A stretch of 36,227 bases of DNA from Natrinema soli (lineage in GTDB: Archaea > Halobacteriota > Halobacteria > Halobacteriales > Natrialbaceae). Positions 26,028 to 32,798 of this stretch are shown one piece after another. The stretch is taken from assembly GCF_028618695.1 (NCBI RefSeq), contig NZ_JAQIVI010000618.1, positions 1-36,227 of the forward strand, read 5' to 3'. Each line of letters starts with the position of its first letter. The first letter of the stretch is position 1. Below the pieces are notes generated by a model. It ran no database searches and had not been told where the DNA came from. It saw only the letters and a program-made list of their open reading frames with translations. The position numbers and the translations under genes were made by a program.

Positions 26028-26281
26028 ACGGATCTCGTTACATATGTGTCATTATTACTGTTGGCACGGTAATAACCGGGTTGAGAGTCGAACCCCAACG
26101 ACTGCCTCGGCTAACAGATCGATCAAGTCGTCTCGACCACGGCGGCGGTTTTTGACAGAGACAGCACGCCGTTCTGTCACACTTTCGCTACGCACTGTCG
26201 TCGTGCTCGCTGAGGTTTATAATCTCCTGTCATTTATCACGTCTACGCTTATTGTTTAGTGGGGTATCACGGAAGATATCG

Positions 26282-26383
26282 ATGCAATGTCCCAAATGCG
26301 AACAGACGATGGTCGAACCGTACGAACAAACTCACCCGATGTGTGAACAGTGCGGACACATTCCGTCTCTCGGAGCGGACTAA
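26282..26383 (+). CDS. 33-residue zinc-ribbon microprotein
   Basis: ATG 26282 encodes MQCPKCEQTMVEPYEQTHPM followed by CEQCGHIPSLGAD and TAA. Two knuckles, CPKC and CEQCG, make a complete zinc ribbon. Very small CPxCG-type zinc-finger proteins are a known class in haloarchaea. It lies 91 bases ahead of the MgsA-C-like gene in the same direction. It is too short for length-based gene finding, but the motif is complete and the codon use is normal. Confidence 0.65.
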   Translation: MQCPKCEQTMVEPYEQTHPMCEQCGHIPSLGAD

Positions 26384-26474
26384 AAGGTCTACTCTTCAGC
26401 GCTGCTGTTACTCTCTGTTTTACCGCGTCACTAGGAGTAGCCACCTATTTCCGTCGACCACGGGGAAACCAAGT

Positions 26475-27269
26475 ATGGACGATGGAAAACAGACCCGGTT
26501 CGGCGCCAAAGGCGAATTAGAGACCGATAGTGAGACGGACGCGACTGATGACGAGTCGGAGTCGATTCACAGCGATTACGGCGACGAACTCGGCAAGAAC
26601 GAGACCAAATCGGGAGCGAATCGGTACGTGGTCTCCAGTTTACTTCAGAAAGCAGTTCGGCGATCGGACGAGGAAATCGCGGCGTGGGCCGCGTGGGAGC
26701 TGGTCCGATCGGGATACGCGTGGAACTTCTGGAACCGGATCAACCTCTACGTCGTCGAAGACCTGCGAGCGGGTCACGAGATTGCCCTCGTGGTGAGTCG
26801 CTACGAGGAACTGGCCCGCGAACGCTGGTCTGAAGACTCCTGGCGCGGACGGCTCTGTGCGGTCCACGCCGCCCTCGCGGCTGCTCGAGCGCCGTCGTCT
26901 CGCGAGGCCGCACACGCCGACGATTACTTCGGTGAACTCTCGGAAGAACGGGCGACCGCACTCGAAGAGGACCGGGAGCCTCGGTACGATCATCCCCTCG
27001 ATGAGCTCGAACCCGGCGGAACGTACGACGCCGTCTTCGATCAGCACACGTACGAGGGGAAGCGACTCGGTCGCGATGGCGCCTTCTTCAGGACACATGG
27101 CGCCCGCGTCGGTCCAGAGGAAGAACCCGAACTGAGCCGTCAGTGGCGACTTCGAAGTATGCGACTCGAGGATCGGGACTACACTGAAAACGAACTGGCC
27201 CGCGCCATCAGGCCGGTCGATCCAGACGATAAGTGGCCCGAAACAGAGGTGACTCGTCGAGAGGAGTAG
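26475..27269 (+). CDS. Protein with an MgsA/RarA C-terminal-like helical domain, no ATPase domain
   Basis: This is a 264-residue protein. ATG 26475 (MDDGKQTRFGAKGELETDSE) starts an acidic, probably disordered N-terminus of about 50 residues. Residues 52-160 contain YVVSSLLQKAVRRSDEEIAA, WAAWELVRSGYAWNFWNRIN and LYVVEDLRAGHEIALVVSRY. This resembles the clamp-loader-like C-terminal domain of MgsA/RarA (KSxRGSD...LYWLARLL...EDIG). The loader's AAA+ part is missing. The rest (165-264) has EPRYDHPLDELEPGGTYDAV and a charged tail. I infer a DNA-repair or replication-linked scaffold. The family match is by pattern only. Confidence 0.55.
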   Translation: MDDGKQTRFGAKGELETDSETDATDDESESIHSDYGDELGKNETKSGANRYVVSSLLQKAVRRSDEEIAAWAAWELVRSGYAWNFWNRINLYVVEDLRAGHEIALVVSRYEELARERWSEDSWRGRLCAVHAALAAARAPSSREAAHADDYFGELSEERATALEEDREPRYDHPLDELEPGGTYDAVFDQHTYEGKRLGRDGAFFRTHGARVGPEEEPELSRQWRLRSMRLEDRDYTENELARAIRPVDPDDKWPETEVTRREE

Positions 27270-27311
27270 TTATCAGCGGTCTGAGAAGCGGTCGCCGTAT
27301 TCTGAGGAACG

Positions 27312-27671
27312 TCAGAACGCGCCCAGATGATCGTCCTGTGGTTCGTACAGTCCCCCGGTCATCCGCACCTCGTGGATCTCGTCTACCGTCTCACCGATTG
27401 ATAGCCCCCGTTCGGACATAACTGCCGCAATGATCCCGATCGGGACGCCGTTCTCGTATTGCTCCTGTAACTCCCAGATGACATCCTTGAGACCGTCGCT
27501 CGTGACGTCCTCTTCTAAATCCAACTGTGCGCGTTTGAACTGTACCTCGTGACCCGTCACGCGATAGTGACGGCGGTAGAACTCGATGATCTCGTTCGGA
27601 GCGTCGATTTGCAGATCGACGTCGCACTCCGGACAGGACGCGACGTACGGTGCCTGATCTTGGGTACTCAT
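27312..27671 (-). CDS. C2H2 zinc-finger plus winged-helix protein (MCM-C-terminus-like)
   Basis: This is a 119-residue protein. CPEC (13-16) with His35 and His41 in RRHYRVTGHEV forms a C2H2 site. Residues 58-119 (GLKDVIWELQEQYENGVPIG, IIAAVMSERGLSIGETVDEI, HEVRMTGGLYEPQDDHLGAF) resemble the winged-helix end of archaeal MCM helicases, including the GGLYEP wing. It begins 58 bases after the stop of the complete Rieske gene on the same strand, so it could be co-transcribed. A TATA-like GATATAA near 27710 also permits its own promoter. It is probably DNA-binding and may regulate the oxygenase gene, but that is inference. Confidence 0.6.
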   Translation of the reverse strand: MSTQDQAPYVASCPECDVDLQIDAPNEIIEFYRRHYRVTGHEVQFKRAQLDLEEDVTSDGLKDVIWELQEQYENGVPIGIIAAVMSERGLSIGETVDEIHEVRMTGGLYEPQDDHLGAF

Positions 27672-27729
27672 GGGTTCTGTATCTGATTGTCGTGTTTCAG
27701 TAGTGATCGGTTATATCGCAGCGATACCA

Positions 27730-28863
27730 TCACGAATCGTAGGCGTCCTGTGCGAGCTGGTGGAACTTGTGGACGGTGTGTTCGTTGGGACCGAGTTGGG
27801 CCTGTGCGAGCGCGCCGGTTTTGAGCCCTTCCCACTGGCGCTCAACCAGTTCGAAGTCTTCTTCCTGGAGTTGGCGACTTGTCCGGACGAACTCACGTTC
27901 CTCCTCCGAGAGTTCGCTGTCTCGGAAGTAGTAATCCGCGATCAACTGGAAGCGGTCAGTGTCGATGGGATCGATGATGTAGGTGCCGTAGCCGTCGGCG
28001 GTCCCGTACATGTTGACCGTGAAGTTCGGCCAGAAGTAGTGGAACTGTGCCTCGTGTTCGTCGTGGATGCGCATCTCGTCCTCGACGTCTTCGGCGTGGG
28101 TGTAGTGAAGCACCCAGTGGTAATCGTTGACCTCGAGTTCGGACTCGTTGAGCGAGATGCCTTTGATCCAGTCCTGATGATTAGCCTGGCAGTGATCACA
28201 CTCCGAGTAGTTGCTCGCGAACACCTTCCAGTTACACTCGACCTCCGAGACGATCCGAGTGGCGTGCTCGTACTCCCCCAGCGGGAGCGCCTCGAGGCGG
28301 TCTTTCATCACGCCGGCCTGCTCGGCCAGCGGCATCGGATCGTCGCGCAGGTTCACGAAGAGCAGCGGCCCGATGCTATCGACGTGCACATCGTTCAGGG
28401 CGTTCTCTTCGGCGTCGAACTCCTGTACTTCCTCGTCCTCAAGGTCGGGATTCAGACCGGCTTCATCGAAGCTCTTGGGCGTGCTTTTGAGTTCTCCCTC
28501 GAGGTCGTACGTCCAGAGGTGGTACGGACACTTGATTCGCTTTGCATCGCCGGGGTCGGTCATCGGTGTATCCTCGACCATCTTCGAGCCACGGTGGGCG
28601 CAGACGTTGTCGAACGCCTTGATATCACCGTCGTGACCGCGGACGATAATCAGTTGTCGATCACCGATCGTCCGGGTGAAGTACTGGCCCGCTTCCGGGA
28701 TGCAGTTGACGTGTCCGGCGTATACCCAGTACTGGCCGAACACTTCCTCTTTCTCTCTCTCGAAGATCTCCGGATCGGTGAAGTACTTCGCCGGTAACGC
28801 GTTCGACTTCTCCGTGATATCCGAGCTCACTACTTGCGTTTGTGATTCGTCCCACTGTGTCAT
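27730..28863 (-). CDS. Rieske-type non-heme iron oxygenase alpha subunit, probable N-demethylase
   Basis: This is a 377-residue protein from ATG 28863, with TATA-like CATAAAAAAC 23-32 nt upstream. The Rieske [2Fe-2S] ligands are Cys88 and His90 (VCAHRGS), then Cys112 and His115 (CPYHLWTYD). The mononuclear iron site is ECDHCQANH (His224, His229), with Asp336 in EEDFELVERQ. The length and layout fit the single-type alpha subunits that demethylate glycine betaine, stachydrine or carnitine. It needs a reductase, and none is visible in the window. Residues 161-377 are identical to residues 120-336 of the Rieske-less paralog 4.6 kb away. The nearby creatininase, flavoprotein and formaldehyde dehydrogenase point to methylated amines as substrates, an inference from context. 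Confidence 0.9.
   Translation of the reverse strand: MTQWDESQTQVVSSDITEKSNALPAKYFTDPEIFEREKEEVFGQYWVYAGHVNCIPEAGQYFTRTIGDRQLIIVRGHDGDIKAFDNVCAHRGSKMVEDTPMTDPGDAKRIKCPYHLWTYDLEGELKSTPKSFDEAGLNPDLEDEEVQEFDAEENALNDVHVDSIGPLLFVNLRDDPMPLAEQAGVMKDRLEALPLGEYEHATRIVSEVECNWKVFASNYSECDHCQANHQDWIKGISLNESELEVNDYHWVLHYTHAEDVEDEMRIHDEHEAQFHYFWPNFTVNMYGTADGYGTYIIDPIDTDRFQLIADYYFRDSELSEEEREFVRTSRQLQEEDFELVERQWEGLKTGALAQAQLGPNEHTVHKFHQLAQDAYDS
27733..28386. repeat. 654-bp direct repeat, copy B (3' half of the complete Rieske gene)
   Basis: This is the partner of 23140-23793, with the same orientation and length. Differences are scattered and, read as codons, all synonymous by eye. The longest clean run exceeds 200 bases. 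The direct orientation could also allow deletion of the 4.6 kb between the copies. Confidence 0.9.
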
Positions 28864-28885
28864 ACAGGACCACAGATGACACACC

Positions 28886-28895
28886 CATAAAAAAC
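28886..28895 (-). promoter_or_regulatory. TATA box of the complete Rieske gene
   Basis: CATAAAAAAC (GTTTTTTATG on the minus strand) is 23-32 nt upstream of ATG 28863, at leaderless spacing. Confidence 0.6.
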
Positions 28896-28920
28896 AGTTC
28901 ACCTGTGATACTGAACCACA

Positions 28921-29187
28921 CTATAAACTAGTGAGAATTCGGGGGTGTTGATGAACGGACGAAGCATCGTCCACACAGGAGAGCAACAACGCATTCGTGA
29001 TCTCGGCTCGTGACCAGCCGGCGTGTTCCGCGTGATCAGTTACCGATCCTGGTGGAGGGTTGCAGTGACAGTGATCCAGGAAGGTGTCCCAGAAGAGTTC
29101 TGTCTCGTCGAGCGTGATCTGACTCTCACGCCGTTTTACGGGTAACGTGTCCGGAACGCGAACAGGAGGGGATGACGGAGGACGCAG
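28921..29187 (-). pseudogene. Open frame of unknown family without a start codon
   Basis: The minus strand is open from TAG 29190-29188 to TAG 28923-28921. The reading PPVRVPDTLPVKRRESQITL, DETELFWDTFLDHCHCNPPP, GSVTDHAEHAGWSRAEITNA and LLLSCVDDASSV has the composition of a real haloarchaeal protein and a helix-turn-helix-like GWSRAEITNA. There is no ATG or GTG in it, so either the 5' end was lost or a rare start is used. It ends 26 bases from the Rieske TATA box. Confidence 0.35.
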
Positions 29188-29278
29188 CTACGAGGTGGTG
29201 CTCATCATTCTTTCTCAGCGAAAGCTCGTATAGCTGAGAGACGCGCTATGGCGGTGGATAGCACGGAGAATTGTGGCC

Positions 29279-30508
29279 TCAGCCGCTGATAGTGCTGCTG
29301 TGAATCCGCTTGGCGATCTCTTCACGAGTGTCTTCCTGATCGGGCTCGTGCGAAATTCTATGTGTGACGAGATCGATCAGGTTCAATTGTTCAAGTAACT
29401 CTTGGGTCCGTTCCCGGCCGAGGTCCAGTTGTCGCTGTACGTCGTACAGGGTCATCGACGACTCTATGGCGTCTGCAACCTTTTCAATCGTGAGGCCGTC
29501 CGGGAGACCGAGCCCGTCGGCAGCGAGTTGTGTGTTGGAGACGCCCTCGATCGGGTCGTCTCTGTCGGCCGCTGAATCCTGCTCCGACTCCGATTCGGGT
29601 GACGACTGCGCGTCCTCGGCACACTCTTTAGCGGCTACTCGGCCGTCTGTCTCGTCGACTGTGTCACCGGCATCTACCGCCGCTGTACTTCCGTCTGCCG
29701 TGCAGTTGTCCGCGTCGGCCTCGTCGGCTGTCTCGTACGATGTCGGCTGGTGTATGCCGGCTTCGGTCATGTATCGCCGAACGGTCTCTGAGGCGACATC
29801 CATCTCGATGTGCTCGGTCATTTCAGCGAACGTGTTGAAGGAATCGTACAGACACTGGAGATACTCGTCGTCTTCGTACGGTGGGAGGTCGTCGGTGCGT
29901 GCAGCGTCGAGTTTCTCCGCTACCTCGTTTCGGTCGCTCGCCGACTCCTCGTTCGCTGTCTGGGTATCCTCGTGCTCACCGATACCGTCCGTGTCGTCGA
30001 CCGCTTCTCTGCGAGCTCCCGTCGCAGGACTCGCATCAGCCGATTCTGGCTCGTCGCCGGTCGCTTCGTCACTCTCGGCAGTGACTAGTGCTGACGGGAC
30101 TCGAGAGTCACCGGTATCGGTGGTTACTGCTTCGGAACGCCGGTGCCCCGCCTCTGTCTCGAAAGTGAGCGTGAACGTCGCTACTAGGGAGCCATCATCG
30201 GTCACGCGAGCATCTTTTCGGATGGTCGATGCGTCTTCGGGTACGTACTCGTCTAACCTCGGTAGCATCGACGGGGAAAACTGTATTTGTATCCCCCCGT
30301 CACCCGTGATCGTCGCCGCCTGCGGTGACGCTTCGGTTCCCGATTCTGCTCCCGAACACAGGGAGACGGGAACATCGAGTGTGACGGTTAGCCCTGTCTC
30401 GGATTCCTGGTTGGGCGTCTCCGCTTCGACACTGTGGATCCTCCCGCCATCCGACTCGTATCGCCCGATCACTCGGGAGAGTTCTTTGAACGAGGTACTG
30501 ATACCCAT
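29279..30508 (-). CDS. Large acidic protein with two HTH-like segments, probable regulator
   Basis: This is a 409-residue protein from ATG 30508 (MGISTSFKELSRVIGRYESD). A TATA-like TTTATATAAATAG lies about 60-70 nt upstream. Residues 1-135 form a conserved-looking beta-rich domain (GLTVTLDVPVSL, SLVATFTLTFETEAGHRRSE). A long Asp/Glu/Ala/Ser linker follows. Residues about 207-245 (DEYLQCLYDSFNTFAEMTEH, VASETVRRYMTEAGIHQPTS) and 355-390 (IESSMTLYDVQRQLDLGRER, TQELLEQLNLIDLVTHRI) look like HTH units, separated by another acidic linker. I recognise the type as haloarchaeal but no named function. It is divergent from the creatininase gene and may control it or the oxygenase genes. Confidence 0.65.
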   Translation of the reverse strand: MGISTSFKELSRVIGRYESDGGRIHSVEAETPNQESETGLTVTLDVPVSLCSGAESGTEASPQAATITGDGGIQIQFSPSMLPRLDEYVPEDASTIRKDARVTDDGSLVATFTLTFETEAGHRRSEAVTTDTGDSRVPSALVTAESDEATGDEPESADASPATGARREAVDDTDGIGEHEDTQTANEESASDRNEVAEKLDAARTDDLPPYEDDEYLQCLYDSFNTFAEMTEHIEMDVASETVRRYMTEAGIHQPTSYETADEADADNCTADGSTAAVDAGDTVDETDGRVAAKECAEDAQSSPESESEQDSAADRDDPIEGVSNTQLAADGLGLPDGLTIEKVADAIESSMTLYDVQRQLDLGRERTQELLEQLNLIDLVTHRISHEPDQEDTREEIAKRIHSSTISG

Positions 30509-30962
30509 GGTATAGTAACACAATTATCTGCTTGGTAGTATAGATGTGCGTGAGGAATAGGGAACCTATTTATATAAAAACGGCTCAGAGATGAGAAACA
30601 AGAGCTGTCCTCTGTCCGACATATCTGGCAATAGTCCCTATCGCGCGCGGATTCGCGATGGGTACTACGAGAACTCTCTCTGTGACCTCGGTAGATGTGA
30701 GGTGATCGTGGAGGCGTCACAGCGCAGCAGTTCCGTTGAGTTCGATTCCGTGCTGTGCACCTGAACGTACACCGTCGGGCCGAGGCTGCCCTCGTACCGG
30801 TGGACGGTAATGGGAAATAGAGCCGGACGGCAACCGAGCGAGACGGCGCTCGGTAGCTGTATGCGTAACGCGCTTGCGCTTCATACTGCATCTCCCGGGT
30901 ATCGAGGCTGTAAGTGGCGGAGAGGTCAGGCTTTTATGCGCTTCCCGAACAGCAGCCAGTGT
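30509..30962. other. Divergent intergenic region between the acidic HTH protein and creatininase
   Basis: It holds the minus-strand TATA near 30570-30582 and the plus-strand TATA at 30931. I see no gene inside. Confidence 0.45.
30931..30938 (+). promoter_or_regulatory. TATA box of the creatininase-family gene
   Basis: CTTTTATG lies 25 nt upstream of ATG 30963. This supports that start and a leaderless mRNA. Confidence 0.6.
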
Positions 30963-31700
30963 ATGCACCTCGAGAGCGCAATGTGGACCGACGTTCAGGG
31001 AGTAGAGACAGATCTAGCGATGGTGCCGATCGGCAGCACGGAACAGCACGGTCCTCACGCCCCGCTGGGTACCGACACGCTCAACGCTGAGACAGTCGCT
31101 GAGACCGCCGCCGAACGACTCGACGACCCCGTCGTTGTGTCCCCGGCAGTTCCGGTCGGCATCGCCGAGGAACACAGACAGTTTTCCGGAACGCTTTGGA
31201 CATCCGAATCGACGTTCAGGTCGTACGTCCGTGACATCGTCGGAAGTCTGGCATCACACGGCTTCGACCGCGTCGTGCTGGTAAACGGTCACGGTGGAAA
31301 CGCAGCGGCGCTCCGGGAAGTCGCCGGAGCGATCACGCGTCACGACGATGCGTACGCGGTCCCATTCACCTGGTTCGAGGAGGTCGGTGACTATACCTCC
31401 CGCATGGGCCACGGCGGTCCGCTGGAGACGGCATTGCTCCAGCACGTGAACCCGGACCACGTGCGCGAGGGGTGTCTCGACGACGCAGCCGCGGAAGCCA
31501 GCGATCGGTGGGGTGATTGGCAGGGACGAGTCAATCTCGCGTTCGACTCGGCCGAGTTCACCGAGAACGGCGTCGTCGGCGATCCGCGCGAGGCAAGCGC
31601 CGATCTGGGCGAGGAACTGCTCGACGCCACGAGCGAAGCGCTCATGGAGTTGCTCGAAACCGTGGCCGAGCACGATCCGGACCGCCCCACACATCGGTAA
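30963..31700 (+). CDS. Creatininase-family amidohydrolase
   Basis: This is a 245-residue protein from ATG 30963 (MHLESAMWTDVQGVETD). The metal site is typical of creatininases: the Glu and His of GSTEQHGPHAPLGTDT and its Asp, followed by VNGHGGNAAAL and the later MGHGGPLETALL with its Glu. The family includes creatinine amidohydrolase and MftE-like or FAPy-deformylase enzymes that cleave cyclic or linear amides with Zn or Mn. In this setting, near a sarcosine/dimethylglycine dehydrogenase-like enzyme, creatinine to creatine is a fitting reaction. No creatinase is visible, so the substrate is open. The frame and motifs are complete. Confidence 0.88.
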   Translation: MHLESAMWTDVQGVETDLAMVPIGSTEQHGPHAPLGTDTLNAETVAETAAERLDDPVVVSPAVPVGIAEEHRQFSGTLWTSESTFRSYVRDIVGSLASHGFDRVVLVNGHGGNAAALREVAGAITRHDDAYAVPFTWFEEVGDYTSRMGHGGPLETALLQHVNPDHVREGCLDDAAAEASDRWGDWQGRVNLAFDSAEFTENGVVGDPREASADLGEELLDATSEALMELLETVAEHDPDRPTHR

Positions 31701-31914
31701 CACGGTCGTACACCGGCGACTCGTCCTGACCACCGCTCCTATCAGTGTCTCACAGGGTGGGATCAATTCGACAGGAGGAATTTCTGGCGTAATCCGAGCG
31801 GTCTCCAACATGTCCTGTGTGAGAACTGCGCTTCAGCGGAGCCACAAAGGAGCGACTGAAAGATGTCGGGAGTTCAGTCGCTCACCGGACGAGTGACTCC
31901 GTGTCTCTCGCTGA

Positions 31915-32358
31915 TCAGTCGTCTGCCGTGATCGCTTCCTCTTTGACGAGCTCGTTCCACCGTTCGAGGCCAGCTTCGGCAACTTCGCGGTCCTGGCTCA
32001 CGGCGCCGCCGGAGACACCGATCGAGCCGACGACTTCACCGTCTCGCTCGAGTGGATAGCCGCCGCCGAAGATGACGATCTGGTCGTCGTCGGTCGTCTG
32101 GAGGCCGTACAGGGAGTTGCCTGGTTCGGAGGGCTCTGCCAGTTCGTGAGTCGGCATCTCCAACGCAGCCGACGTGTACGCCTTGTTACGCGAGATGCTC
32201 ACGGAGGCCAGCCAGCCGCCGTCCATGCGGTGCTGAGCGATGAGGTTACCCTCGCTGTTTGCAACCGTGATTACCATCGGGTTGTCGATCTCGTTCGCTT
32301 TCTCTTCTGCCGCTTCTATCAGCTCTTTCGCTGTCTCCAGCGGAATGGACTCTACCAT
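31915..32358 (-). CDS. HbpS/GlcG-like protein (heme-binding family)
   Basis: This is a 147-residue protein from ATG 32358 (MVESIPLETAKELIEAAEEK), with TATA-like CATAAAATA 24-32 nt upstream. The fold markers are NPMVITVANSEGNLIAQHRM, SVSISRNKAYTSAALEMPTH, IVIFGGGYPLERDGEVVGSI and GVSGGAVSQDREVAEAGLER. This GlcG/HbpS family binds heme or small cofactors and often sits in catabolic clusters. It has no signal peptide here, so it should act in the cytoplasm. It is divergent from the flavoprotein gene at 32799 and may share its regulation. Its role in the pathway is not known. Confidence 0.85.
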   Translation of the reverse strand: MVESIPLETAKELIEAAEEKANEIDNPMVITVANSEGNLIAQHRMDGGWLASVSISRNKAYTSAALEMPTHELAEPSEPGNSLYGLQTTDDDQIVIFGGGYPLERDGEVVGSIGVSGGAVSQDREVAEAGLERWNELVKEEAITADD

Positions 32359-32798
32359 GCAAGAGGAAGATGAGACGTTGTCATAAAATAAGTTGCCGTT
32401 ATTCTCTCGACATACAATATTATTTTTGGAAACTGATAGAGAATTATGTCTCATCAATGGCTATCTGTCCGGATATCCCCGAATTCGATTGATTGGTTCA
32501 GGAGACCGCAAAGGGGAGCCGTCACTCCGCGATTCGATGTTACTATCGTCAAAATAATATATAACTGTCACTTTATGCTTATTCGCAGTTTTACCGATGC
32601 CTCTGAACGACTGTTGGCGTGTCCGTGCACGGAACCGAGCGCCGTCGCTTGGCGATGATACCAGAGGATAACAGTGATGTCACTGTTATCTACAGCCGCC
32701 TCGAAACTCTAATTATAATTCCCCTATCAAGTTTTGCCGAAGATCTGGGTGAGCGATAATTATATTTGTACTCGACTGGCACCACGGAGTGTACAATC
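32359..32798. other. Divergent promoter region of the HbpS-like and flavoprotein genes
   Basis: It contains the HbpS-like TATA at 32382-32390, a 24-bp inverted repeat at 32667-32690 and a TATA-like ATTATATTTG near 32758-32767, 32 nt before ATG 32799. No gene is seen. Confidence 0.55.
32667..32690. promoter_or_regulatory. Perfect 11-bp inverted repeat, probable operator
   Basis: GATAACAGTGA and TCACTGTTATC are exact reverse complements separated by TG. The site is 109 bases before the flavoprotein ATG and about 70 bases above its TATA box, the usual place for an activator or a regulator acting on divergent genes. The arms are AT-rich and there is no T-run, so a terminator is unlikely. Confidence 0.6.

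Noticed and set aside
25708..26259. 183-codon plus-strand frame
   Set aside because: It lies opposite the EamA transporter remnant and has no motif or haloarchaeal acidic composition.
27670..28797. Long plus-strand open frame of 375 codons opposite the complete Rieske gene (and the similar one at 23086-24108)
   Set aside because: They mirror the codon pattern of the minus-strand oxygenase genes, whose motifs and TATA boxes are clear. Open antisense frames are common in GC-rich haloarchaeal genes.
29364..30515. 383-codon plus-strand frame opposite the acidic HTH protein
   Set aside because: It is serine and arginine rich with no acidic bias, the usual shadow of an Asp/Glu-rich gene.
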